The notes under the pieces are model-generated. The model saw nothing but the letters and a program-made list of their open reading frames with translations. It was not told the origin of the DNA and made no database searches. A DNA stretch of 64,000 nt from Haemaphysalis longicornis (taxonomy: Eukaryota; Arthropoda; Arachnida; Ixodida; Ixodidae), in contig CM023449.1 of NCBI GenBank assembly GCA_013339765.2, positions 42,102,539 through 42,166,538 on the forward strand. The letters are read 5' to 3'. Shown here piece after piece: positions 22,714 through 31,699 of this stretch. Made by a program: the position numbers and the translations under genes. Each line of letters begins with the position of its first letter. The stretch's first letter is position 1.

Positions 22714-22940
22714 GCGGGCCTCGCGACGACCGCGCAGCGCCCCCGGCGTACGTTTGTCAAGCCAAGCATACCTACTTAGAAGGATTGGTTAAAGTTGCGG
22801 TGACCGCCTGGTAGTTATAAAAAAAACCAGAAAATGACGAAAGCTCTTGTGTGCGTGCCTCGCGACGACCCCACAGCGCCCCCGGCGCATGTTTGAAAAC
22901 CAAGCATACCCTCTTTAGGAGATTGGCCAAAACTGGCAAA
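22714..22940 (+). repeat. Diverged tandem duplication, period about 139 bp
   Basis: A segment with CCTCGCGACGACC, CAGCGCCCCCGGCG, AAGCATACC and a GATTGG block occurs at 22714-22800 and again at 22853-22940, with substitutions throughout. Confidence 0.75.
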
Positions 22941-23048
22941 AATAAAAATACTCCCACGTTCGCCGTAATCGTGGCAACACTTGCTCGGAACGAGGAAGAC
23001 AGGTCATAGCGCACGCCCCTCCAAGATGATGTGAAATCATGACCACTT

Positions 23049-23232
23049 CCAAAAAAATGAAGGAAGCTCAAACTTATAGCAATAATGATGGAGTAAAGGT
23101 CCTTGTGGCAGTGAAGAAGAAGCAAATCGGCTGCAATCGTGGACTTAATCGTCGTGATGATCGTGAAGGTTGCGTACAGTTTCGCTACCTTCAAGTCTTA
23201 CGCGTTAGTGTGAGCTTCCTTCATTTTTTGGC
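23049..23232. mobile_element. Small foldback (about 184 bp)
   Basis: CCAAAAAAATGAAGGAAGCT at 23049 and its near-complement closing at 23232 form inverted arms of about 25 bp with two or three mismatches. There is no coding content. Confidence 0.6.
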
Positions 23233-23250
23233 TGGTTGCTTGAATGGAAT

Positions 23251-23350
23251 GACAGACAGACAGACAGACAGATAGACAGACAGACAGACGGACGGACGCA
23301 CGGACGGACATGGGGGCGAACGGACAGACAGACAGACGGGGGGGGGGGGG
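23251..23350 (+). repeat. (GACA)n/(GACG)n microsatellite ending in poly(G)
   Basis: About 90 bp of GACA and GACG units followed by 13 G residues, immediately after the foldback at 23049-23232. Confidence 0.95.
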
Positions 23351-23658
23351 TGAACGGACCCAGTACTCGCAGTCTAAAAAGGTCGACTTGGCCATCCCCC
23401 GTCTTTCCCCTCTTGTCCCTCCACCTTCGTAATTTTAGGGTGCAGCACTCAAGCGTCCGCTAGTCTGGTATGGTGGCTTTGTCGCCCTCGCAACCAAAAA
23501 CGCCAAAGAGAGAAGGAAAATGGAGGAAAGGTGTTGCGAAAGTGTGAGGGAGGAGGGCGGTGTGCCGAGGCAGCGCCACAGATGCCCCGCACGCGCTGCG
23601 TGATGCAGGTACATGCAGCGCGTCCTTCGGCGTCCTCCTCCGTGCTCCTTTCTCTTTC

Positions 23659-23691
23659 AATAAAGCAACTCTCTCTCTCTCTCTCTCTCTC
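23659..23691 (+). repeat. AATAAA followed by (CT)n: retroposon 3' tail
   Basis: AATAAA (23659-23664) is followed within 4 bp by a (CT)n run of about 24 bp. See also 12679-12717 and the LINE 3' end at 36906. The region just upstream (23520-23650) is GC-rich and may be its body, but no frame is recognisable. Confidence 0.55.
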
Positions 23692-24029
23692 CTAGTTCCG
23701 TGGCTCATCCTAACCACGTGATATTTGCGCGGGAGGTTCAAACACGATTTACAATAACATGCTCGGCGGCGGCGGCGACGCGCCCCGAGATAACGGCAGA
23801 GTAGCGCGCGCCGCCGTGCGTTCGCTGATCACGCGATCCCTTAATGAGACGCAGCAGGTATAAGCGCCGTGACTTGAGAAGACTGGAATTCGCGCAGCGC
23901 ACGAATTGCGCATTAGGGAGTATACTAATCGTCAGTCATTTTTTAAGGGTGAAACTGAGCCCTAACGCGGGAAAATGGTTTGTAATATGCCGAATACACA
24001 GATGCCTACAGGCAGAAAAACTCGGTGCG
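23692..24029. other. No gene seen
   Basis: A GGCGGC run near 23765 and otherwise unremarkable sequence. Confidence 0.4.
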
Positions 24030-24155
24030 AAAAAAAAAAAAAAAAAAGAAACTGGCGCAGCTTACACTAGCGGTGCAAGTCCCGAGAAACAGCAGTGCTG
24101 AGGCGTTGACCTTGCTTTTTTCCACACTGACAGCGGATCCGAGGAGAGAAGGAGC
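24030..24155 (+). repeat. Dispersed repeat block shared with 4236-4355
   Basis: Same order of words as at 4236-4355, starting with an A-run. It is followed downstream by the same LTR-like sequence, with a SINE inserted in between. Confidence 0.55.
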
Positions 24156-24231
24156 ATCCGGGCCCCAACAGTGTCAAGCCGTTTTGGACGGCACTGTATA
24201 GCAAAGACCGTTAAAGTATATACAGTGCTTT

Positions 24232-24471
24232 GATTGATTGATTGTGGGGTTTAACGCGCCGACGCAACGCAGGCGATGAGGCGCGCCGTAGTGGAGGGCT
24301 CCGGATTAATTTTGACCACCTGGGGATCTTTAACGTGCGCCGAAATCTCGTACACACGGGCGTTTTTGCTTTTCGCCTCCATCAGAAAAGCGGCCGCCGC
24401 GGCCGGGAATCGAACCCGCGACCTCGTGCTCAGCAGCGCAACGCCTTAGCCACTGAGCCACCGCGGCGGGT
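24232..24471 (-). mobile_element. tRNA-derived SINE (Ruka-like), full-length copy 1
   Basis: On the minus strand the element starts CCCGCCGCGGTGGCTCAG (A box TGGCTCAGTGG), has B box GGTTCGATTCC about 50 nt later and a unique body of about 160 bp, and ends in (ATTG/CAAT)n. The 11-bp target duplication TACAGTGCTTT lies at 24221-24231 and 24472-24482. Two more full copies are at 35489 and 49028. A tRNA head, unrelated body and short-repeat tail match Ruka, a SINE reported from ixodid ticks; the family name is from memory and was not checked by alignment. Confidence 0.9.
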
Positions 24472-24639
24472 TACAGTGCTTTATTAAGTAGCAGTCGTCG
24501 TCATTCTTTTCGTCGTCTTCTACCGACTGCACAGCCACGTAGGGCAAATCCTCTTGTAGGGCGTCCTTGCCTCGGTAGACCTCCCCTTCTTCGTCAGCTT
24601 CTGTGGTGGCCGTCTCAATGTATGGATTGGGGAGGGATG

Positions 24640-24830
24640 GCTTGACATATCTGTCGTCATCGTCTTTGGCGCGGTGGACCCGTGGCGCGCCGGTCACTAC
24701 AGGACGACGACGACGACGACGAAGGCGGGAGCTCCTCGTGTGGCGTAAGCCCACGAACAAGCCTGGACGACGCCGGGCGGTCTCTGCGAGGCACGCGCTC
24801 ACGTGCACTCCGGATTTATTTTTTTTTGCT
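24640..24830. repeat. LTR-like fragments in head-to-head inversion
   Basis: Going leftwards from 24701 on the minus strand the sequence reads TGTAGTGACCGG, CCACGGGTCCACC and AAAGACGATGACGAC, matching the LTR start at 4605. Going rightwards from about 24705 on the plus strand it reads AAGGCGGGAGCTCCTC and on to CACGTGCACTC, matching the interior of the same LTR (about 4650-4745). The two pieces meet at a GACGAC microsatellite. Confidence 0.55.
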
Positions 24831-25568
24831 AAAGTCACTGCGTGAAAGTCGTGCCCGGCGCTGCGTGCCGGGGATGTTGGGCGGTCGCCGTGAGGCACAC
24901 GCTCACGTGCGCTCGGGTATTTCTGTCTCCGTCGGACGGATTTGTGTTGACCTAAACAGCTCTGCTGTTAAGAAAGCCCAAGAATGGTAATAGCAGTAAA
25001 TAAAAAAAAACGAAACGGAAACAACACGACACACCAGTCATTGGTATTTACGGGGTGCGCGCGGATTGGTCATTAGCTCGTGCCAGTGAAATGCGTGTGC
25101 TGCCCTCAAGCTAGATATGGGGGCGGACCCCATATCAATCCTGAAGTCCCCATATGGGGGGGGGGTGCAGAGGTCTGTGACGTTCGGTTTGCTCGCGGGA
25201 ACACTTTCCCCCCGCTGCGTGTCTTTTTAACACATATCGATTCGGGGAAGAGCATGCATACGCCTGTCACTCGAGTGGTACGCAAGAAGTGTGCGTCATC
25301 CGTCATGGTCTTCCTACCGGCAGAAGCGCTCCAGATTGGCACGCAGCTAGCTGGGGCGACAAAGCTGTTCGCACAGCGAGGGAAAGCTGGCGACATGTGG
25401 GTCAGCCTGAGTGATGAATGACCAGGGAGGTGCGGTCGGGAAGTTGGGCCATTTGGTCGTTAGTGCTACCGCCTTCGTCCGCTTGACGCCGTACGCGAGC
25501 ACTAATGAGAGATCAGTGGCGCCGGAACTTTTGGGGGAAAACCAAGCGTCCCGGCAGCATAAATGAGG
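24831..25568. other. No gene seen
   Basis: A second, weaker match to the CGTGAGGCACACGCTCACGTG segment lies at about 24885-24910. The rest shows no coding signal. Confidence 0.4.
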
Positions 25569-25790
25569 AGGAGAGACAATTTCTTGAGTTTCAAAAAACA
25601 CACTGGCTTTACTCGACAATGTTTAAAACAAAACATAAGACGTTTCGCCACCAATGCGGGTAGAATCTTTACGATGCGGGTGGCATCGTTACGATGCCAC
25701 CCGCATAGGTGGCAAAACTTGTTATGTTTTATTTTAAACATTCTTGAGTAAAGCCAGTGTGCTTCTTGAAACTCAAAAATAATGTCTCCC
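25569..25790. mobile_element. Long palindrome (about 220 bp)
   Basis: Arms of about 105 bp are inverted copies with few mismatches. Shared words are TTGAGTTTCAA, CACTGGCTTTACTC, AATGTTTAAAA, AAAACATAA and ATGCGGGT. Near the centre ATGCGGGTGGCATCGT and its exact complement are separated by one base. It resembles a foldback MITE. No target duplication is evident. Confidence 0.75.
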
Positions 25791-25884
25791 CGCTTTTGGA
25801 ACATTTTCTCACGTAGAGACAATTTCAGAAAGCTGCACTGTAAGTGAAAAACATACAAAAACAGTGTGATTGGTGCACGCACAC

Positions 25885-26040
25885 ACATGCGCACACTCAT
25901 TCACTCACCCACTCACCTACTCACTCTCATTCATTCACTCGCTCACTCAGCCACGCACTAACACAGGCATATACTCCCTCTCATTCACTCCCTAACTCAC
26001 CAACTACCGCTCCCTCACCCACTCACGCTCACTCACTGAC
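25885..26040 (+). repeat. Degenerate (ACTC)n repeat
   Basis: About 150 bp of CACTC, CATTC and CTCAC units with frequent substitutions. Confidence 0.85.
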
Positions 26041-26160
26041 TTAACGCGTTACTATGACTGGGCACATGCCCGCATTGGCAAGACATTTAGTGAGAACGCA
26101 CTTTTTTCCTCACCGATATTCAGGTTCTGTAATTAGCGTGTCATATTACTCTTGTAGTCA

Positions 26161-26214
26161 GGAGCCCTCCACTACGGCGCGCCTCATCGCCTGTGTAGCG
26201 CAGGCGCGTTAAAC
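26161..26214 (+). mobile_element. SINE fragment (3' body of the Ruka-like family)
   Basis: GGAGCCCTCCACTACGGCGC and the following segment through GGCGCGTTAAA match the 3' part of the three full SINE copies, in the opposite orientation to them. The tRNA head is missing. Confidence 0.75.
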
Positions 26215-26413
26215 TGGTATACCAGAACTGGTATGCCAGAACAAGAGGATACCAGAACTGGTAAACTGTTCTGGTATCCTCCCAAATATTCGCCGGTAGG
26301 CCGAATCGAGGGACAAGCGGGTATCTTTCCCAATGGCAGTGGCTCGCCGTTGTTTTAAGTGCAATGCACTTCTTAAGCGACCCTGAACCTGCGTCCACCG
26401 GCGATGTCGGCAT

Positions 26414-26536
26414 CACATACCCACGTGGGGGATTGGCCAGGAATCTCCTCGTCTTCCTTGGCAACGGGGGGAGATGGACGCGCGCTGCCTGGCCGCTGAC
26501 ATGGCACATACCCACGTGGGGGATTGGCCAGGAATC
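26414..26536 (+). repeat. Two identical 32-bp direct repeats
   Basis: The 32-bp word at 26414-26445 is repeated exactly at 26505-26536. It contains the palindrome CCCACGTGGG and GATTGGCCAGG. Just upstream (26216-26280) ACCAGAACTGGTA-type words form a further small repeat and hairpin. Confidence 0.8.
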
Positions 26537-26673
26537 GGGCGTGAGAAGGGCTAATGCACCCGCTTAAAGGAGTACTGACACGAAATTTCAAAGCTGAGAT
26601 CCGCTCTAGCAATCAAGTACAACGACAACACAAATAGGTGTCTGTGAATAAATGCGTCTTTCTTTCTTTGTAG

Positions 26674-26700
26674 TTGTGTGTGTGTGTGTGTGTGTGTGTG
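26674..26700 (+). repeat. (GT)n microsatellite
   Basis: Thirteen GT units. Confidence 0.95.
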
Positions 26701-27904
26701 ATTTCTCTTTCGCGAACATTACCGAACCGCGCAAATTCAACTCGTGCATTCGCACTTTCACATTCTTCCCCTCGGGGAAATGCGGGGAAATTTTTCTTCC
26801 CCATTCGCGCTTCTGTGCGCGCCGACTCTTCGTGAATTCCCGCTCTTATTCCCCCGAGCGAACGACACTCTGCCGTCCCACAGCGACTTAAAAGTGTAAC
26901 TTCTGATAACAGCGCCAGCACCGTTATCAGCAGATTGCGGAACATGTGAAAGAGGCATCGGTGGAGGGTACAAGGAGCGGAGAAACGTCGTCGAGTAAAG
27001 CGGTTTCGCCGGAATAAGAGTGGGGGGAGGGAGGCCGAGGGGTGTTAGACGTATACAGCTTCGCTTTAACGATTGCTGTATTGGTTCAGGATTCTATGCT
27101 CTTGCATTTCATAGGACCCAGGGTCTAATCCCACCAAGAGACAGATTTACCCACTTTTCTTTTCCGCTGAATTTGTTTACGGAAGCTTCCCTGGGAAATC
27201 TGGCGTCCTTCTGAGCAGTCACAGGCCCTATGTGTTCTTCTGAACAGTCGGCCGTTTTTTGTGCCTTGTTCCCCAGGTTTATGACCTTCATAGTTGAATG
27301 ATACATTCGCTTAAAAGGTGACCGATGACGAATGGCACACAGCATTGGCGCCGAGCCTGAGTTGATTTGATTCTCCATCACGTGGCAAAGTGAAAACGGA
27401 GTACCTACGCTGTGGATAGCGGTAGAAATGCGCTAGCAGGTGCAGCGCCACGGTGCGCCGTAGCGTGTGTGACCGTGACTATTCGTTTCTCTGCGTACTG
27501 TGCTCTTGGTTTTGACGGGGCCTACACAACCAATGCGCAGCTGGAGGAGAGCCAACTTTTGCGCTGAGTTAAGCTCAAAGGGCATTTGATCGACATGCGG
27601 GGAACTGCGCGTTTAAATCCCGTGTTAAATCTGCCTCGGGTGCAGTGATACTCCTGTCCCAATTACGCCTTCTTCCCCTCAAACAGCTAAGCAGCGTGAG
27701 GCACTCAACCGCAGAAGTGTGGTGCATGCGCCGAATGACAAACTTCGGTTTCGGGTCAAATTCTTCCGCTGCATGGCGCCTCTTCTATGATCCCATTTCT
27801 CTCATCAGGGCCCCAGCCCGGAGCACCCAGCCGCATAGGACATTGCGCATGCGCGGAACATGAAACGGCGTCTCGCCCCCTGACTCCTTCCCTCTGTGCA
27901 GTTG
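26701..27904. other. No clear gene
   Basis: A TTAA followed by AGGAGTACTGACACG at about 26567-26590 resembles one terminus of the TTAA-flanked elements, but no partner was found. A weak tRNA-like pair of boxes lies near 27084-27140. Nothing else was recognised. Confidence 0.4.
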
Positions 27905-28520
27905 CTCTTTCCTGCCAGTTTTCCCCTTTTAACCAGCTGCTTCATTTCCTCCCATTTCCCATTTCCCCATTTCCCCTTGTCCCTTCCCCTTTTACCAGCT
28001 GCATTTTGCCCCCATTTCCCATTTACCAGCTCCTCTTTCCTCCAATTTCCCCTTTTCCCATCTTCATTTACCAGCTGATCTTTGCCTCCCATTTCCCCTC
28101 TTACCCTTTCCCATTTCCCCTGTACCAGCTGCTCTTTCCTCCCATTTTCCCTTTTCCCATTCCCATTTTACCAGCTGCTCTTTACTTCCCATTCCCCCTT
28201 TACCCTTCCCCATTTCCCCTGTTGACCAACTGCTCTTTCCTACCCTTTCCCCTCTTCCCATTTTCCGTTTTACCAGCTGCTCCTATTTTCGTCCTTTACC
28301 TTTTCCCGCTTTCCCCTTTTACCAGCTGCTACTTTCATCCCAGTTTCCCCTTTTGCACGCGTCCGATTTCCCCTTTTACCAGCTGCTCTTTTCGTCCCAT
28401 TTCCTTCTTTTACCTTTTCCCAGTTTCCGTTTACCAGCTGCTCTTTTCCTCCCATTTCACCGTTTACCCCTTTTCATTTTCCCCTTTTTACCAGCATGCT
28501 CTTGCCCTCCCGTTTTCCCC
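27905..28520 (+). repeat. Polypyrimidine minisatellite, period about 47-58 bp
   Basis: About twelve units, each with TTTACCAGCTGCTCTTT, a CCTCCCATTT segment and a run of C/T, start near 27926, 27993, 28023, 28069, 28121, 28168, 28224, 28272, 28319, 28377, 28431 and 28489. The plus strand is almost purine-free between the CAGCTG sites. A related AGAACATTGCGCAT-type word sits on both sides (about 27838 and 28540). The 249-codon plus frame through it is a by-product of the repeat. Confidence 0.9.
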
Positions 28521-29221
28521 TTTCAGCATGCGCTAATAGAACATTGCGCATCGGAGGAACTGGGCGTATGAATTTCAGGTACATGGTTTCCGTACACGCA
28601 CGGCTTGCAATCGCTGGGGGATCGTCCGTGATTAATTACAAAACCCTCTCGCTCGAGGCTCGACCATCTGGAAGGAAGTAGGGTAAAGAAGGCGCGCCTA
28701 TTTTTCTTTGGCTCGTGCCGGTCACTGAATGGAACGCGTAGACGTGGGCGAGAAACAGCACCAAGAGCCCAGCTCTTCAGCGGGAACGTTTGGCGGAGTG
28801 TTAGGCAAGAATAATGAATGAAGAGGCGTTCAATGACGTAGATTCCATAAAGTACTACCGGTTTGACGATTCAATGTGATGAGCGAACTGGAAGTAATTT
28901 ACGAAGATACGTGATAAGGCATCCATAAAGGGGGAAAAACTGCACGTAAAACCAGTAGTCGAGTTCAGGGCTGTTTCAACAAAGGGCACGTTAATAGCAG
29001 TTTCGCAGCGTGCTTTTTTTCGTAGCTTCCCGCTGTGACGAGAGGCTGTTCAAGCGCCCGCCTCTCCACCGTCGCTCCCCGTCCCGTAATTAAACCCCAC
29101 CACCTGTGGTGCACGTTCATAATTGCTCTTGGAACCGCTCGGTGCACGTTCATAATTGCTGTTGGAACCGCTTCCTCCAATGTTTCGAAGGGTTGGCACG
29201 TGCGGCAGATTAACCTATACA
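28521..29221. other. No gene seen
   Basis: A 'ggtgcacgttcataattgct' word is duplicated at about 29108 and 29139. No coding signal. Confidence 0.4.
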
Positions 29222-29528
29222 TAGGGTTGTTCGTTTTCGGGTTTTATATTTTTTTCAAAATCGGGGGGGGGGGGGGGGTGTAAAAATCGGGTGCTATTTT
29301 TCAACCTGATAATCGGGAAGACACCGGGTTTCATGTACAAACATTCCGAAATTTCGGATTTTTGCGGGTTAAGTCAAGAGATGTACGAAGTAATACACAC
29401 AGTGTTTTTATCTGAAGGTATTCCGAGCACTTTGACTTTAACGCATTAAAGTTGGTGTTTGTCTTAGGCTGGTAATCGGGGGCACAGCAGCGTTATAGAG
29501 CACATACTCTCCGAAAGTTGGCGTTTGT

Positions 29529-30040
29529 TAGATGCGACGCATCTCTTTAACTCGCCCTGTCCCTCCGGCCGTCTTCTGTCGTCCGTAGACCGTACCCCTC
29601 CCCCATTCTCCTCCCCGCGCCAGCTGCGCGCTAACGCCGCTCTCACCGCAGCGCCATCTGCGTGTTAGCGCTCGCTCCCGTCGTTGTGCCAGCTGCGCGT
29701 CAGCGCGCGTTAGCGCTCGGTTAATTATCGAACACATGCGCATGCGCTGCTCCCTCTCATACCCCTCACCGTTAACAGCGCGGTACATATAAACGCGGTA
29801 ACTGCGCCGCTCCGCTCAGTCGTTCCGCCGCTCCGATGACATCCGATGACCACCTGATGATTTGAATGGAGACTAACAGGCCTGCTATCGCGATGGTCGG
29901 CGCAACCGTACGTAATATAATGGAAACAACAACAAATTGACACGCTAAATGGAAACAACATAACGGAAACGCAACGGAAATCCCACGATGCGTCGCATCT
30001 ACCCATGGTTCCCCTCGCGGGAAGATGGTGTAAATTTTTT
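29529..30040 (-). mobile_element. Family R4 element, copy 1
   Basis: One end reads (on the minus strand) TTACACCATCTTCCCG, a GGGGAACC block and an ATGCG.CGCAT palindrome. The other end is GATGCGACGCATC (29531-29543) preceded by a GGAGGGACA block. The same order is seen at 59990-60416 and 61171-61602, although the interior here differs and lacks the tRNA-like part. Confidence 0.5.
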
Positions 30041-30149
30041 GAACTGAATCAATAATGATGACAGTGAAGGGCATTGATAACTTCAAGAAATAAAACATTT
30101 TATTCTCGAAAAGCTGCTCATGAATTTTTTACACATCCTTGTTTACATA

Positions 30150-30387
30150 CGCCCTTTGTCAAAACTTTGTGGGCCAATCCTATGCCTTCTCGACCAGCAA
30201 AGAATTCAAAGAATCGGCTTTACCTTTAAATATGACAAAAATGTTTTAATGCAGTAAGAAAGAAAGGTGTTTTCTCTAGCTTTCCTGCATAAAAAAGTTT
30301 CAGCCTCAGCTCGGGACGTAAGCTTGTACATTGAATTCTTGCAGCCTGCGTGATCCCGGCTTGGCCCACAAAATTTGACGAAGACTG
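30150..30387 (-). mobile_element. Tc1/mariner-like MITE (238 bp), copy 1
   Basis: The outer ends are inverted repeats of about 27 bp containing CTTTGTCAAAA and TTTTGTGGGCC, flanked by TA on both sides (30148-30149 and 30388-30389). The interior matches the 237-bp element at 56823-57059 along its length in the opposite orientation. A TA duplication and a CAGT-type terminus fit the Tc1/mariner superfamily. Confidence 0.75.
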
Positions 30388-31066
30388 TACATTATCATCT
30401 ATATGCGCAACATGTCGGTCCCCATTCAAGACCTGTCCGATCTTTCGACGTATCTCAGCCGGGAGAAAGTGCTCTCGACATCGCAGGTTCCGTTAGGTAG
30501 GGACCGCATTGTCAGTGCCGCATTTTACAACCTATAGTAACGAGCGGTAGAGTCACACCAATAACCAATGAGTTTGAAAGCTGTGTTTGTGGGGCTTGCT
30601 TCCAGCAAGTACTGGTTAAGAATGGCGGACCGTTGTGCAGATCGCCACTATGAAGAGGTCCATTTGGGGAAGAAATCGGGTTTATCCTGATTCTTCTGAA
30701 ACGTGTTCTGGGAGCAAAAATCGGCTAAAATCGGGTTTTACCCGAAAACGAACAACAACCGTACCTATACAGTTCTCTAGGCGTGGTTTTCGCCGTAGAA
30801 TTTATACTTTGTGGGTGTAATACACGCTGCGTTCGATAAGGCATCTGTTTTCTGAGTGTTTTGCTGCAGGAAACGATAGAATAGCGTAAGAAATTATGTC
30901 CTCTCTGTATCAAAATACATTCGTAACAGTTGGAATGTTTCGTTTTTGTTTTAAGGTACTGGCATAAAATTCCGTATTTATCCAACCTGTACTAAAACGC
31001 AATGGTTTCAAAGAATACAATGATTTTAGGGAGAATAACATAACGAAGAACACTGCGTCCTTTTCG

Positions 31067-31636
31067 ATGCGATTCATATCAGCTGATACGACAAATTTCG
31101 GCAGTACTCCAGCCATAGCTCATATAAGTGACATTCATAAAAGCGTCCTTCTGGCGCAAATTGAGAATTCAGTGGCATACTCAAAACGCATACATTCATA
31201 CTTGCGTAGAAAAAAAAAGGCATCGCAAAAGGGTAGCGACGCCCACTCAGCACTGACTGCGGTTAAACAACTCTATTCGCCAAATCTGAAACGAGTTTCA
31301 GGTTTTGAAAATATGTGCAGATGGATTCCCGGCACGGAATTGGTTAGCACTACGTGGGTGGAATACATCTGCAACTCATTTCTCACACCACGACGGGAAA
31401 AGAACGGAAATAACTCCCGAAGCCAAACCTGTGCGTATTCGATGCAGTTTCTGCCAACGGGATTTTTTCGACAGCGCGGGGCTGCATTAGAATTGCCAAG
31501 TTACGGGTATTTTTCGAGAGCCGCCATCTCGTCGCGCGGAATGGATCGCGCGGCTATGCAAACTAGGTTTCTTTCCCGCAGGGACACGACTGTTGCAGCA
31601 GTCGTCGAAATGCAAAGACAATGCAGTATGGCGTAA
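31067..31636 (+). CDS. Uncharacterised 189-codon open frame (weak)
   Basis: This is one of the longer frames in non-repetitive DNA of ordinary base composition. The product has a basic RRKKKASQKG stretch near residue 50 and no signal peptide, membrane span or motif that I recognise. The frame ends about 60 bp before the foldback element. No upstream core promoter or splice signal stands out. It may be chance, or a decayed transposon gene. Confidence 0.15.
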   Translation: MRFISADTTNFGSTPAIAHISDIHKSVLLAQIENSVAYSKRIHSYLRRKKKASQKGSDAHSALTAVKQLYSPNLKRVSGFENMCRWIPGTELVSTTWVEYICNSFLTPRREKNGNNSRSQTCAYSMQFLPTGFFRQRGAALELPSYGYFSRAAISSRGMDRAAMQTRFLSRRDTTVAAVVEMQRQCSMA

Positions 31637-31699
31637 AAATATGCTGCTTTAATATGCCGAATAACGAGGCTCCTCGCTGAGCTAACTTCTGCGTCATGT

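Larger units (their letters stand above)
29222..30772. mobile_element. 1.55-kb inverted-terminal element with 9-bp duplication
   Basis: GTTGTTCGTTTTCGGGT near the left end is matched in inverse at the right end (ACCCGAAAACGAACAAC, about 30749-30765). ACCTATACA occurs just outside both ends (29213-29221 and 30773-30781). AAAATCGG words recur beside each terminus. Two other elements sit inside (29529-30040 and 30150-30387). A 9-bp duplication would fit Mutator-like transposition, but the superfamily is a guess. Confidence 0.5.

Noticed and set aside
27787..28536. 249-codon plus-strand frame rich in Pro, Phe and Ser
   Set aside because: It is the translation of the polypyrimidine minisatellite. 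Units are not multiples of three, so the encoded repeat changes frame from unit to unit.
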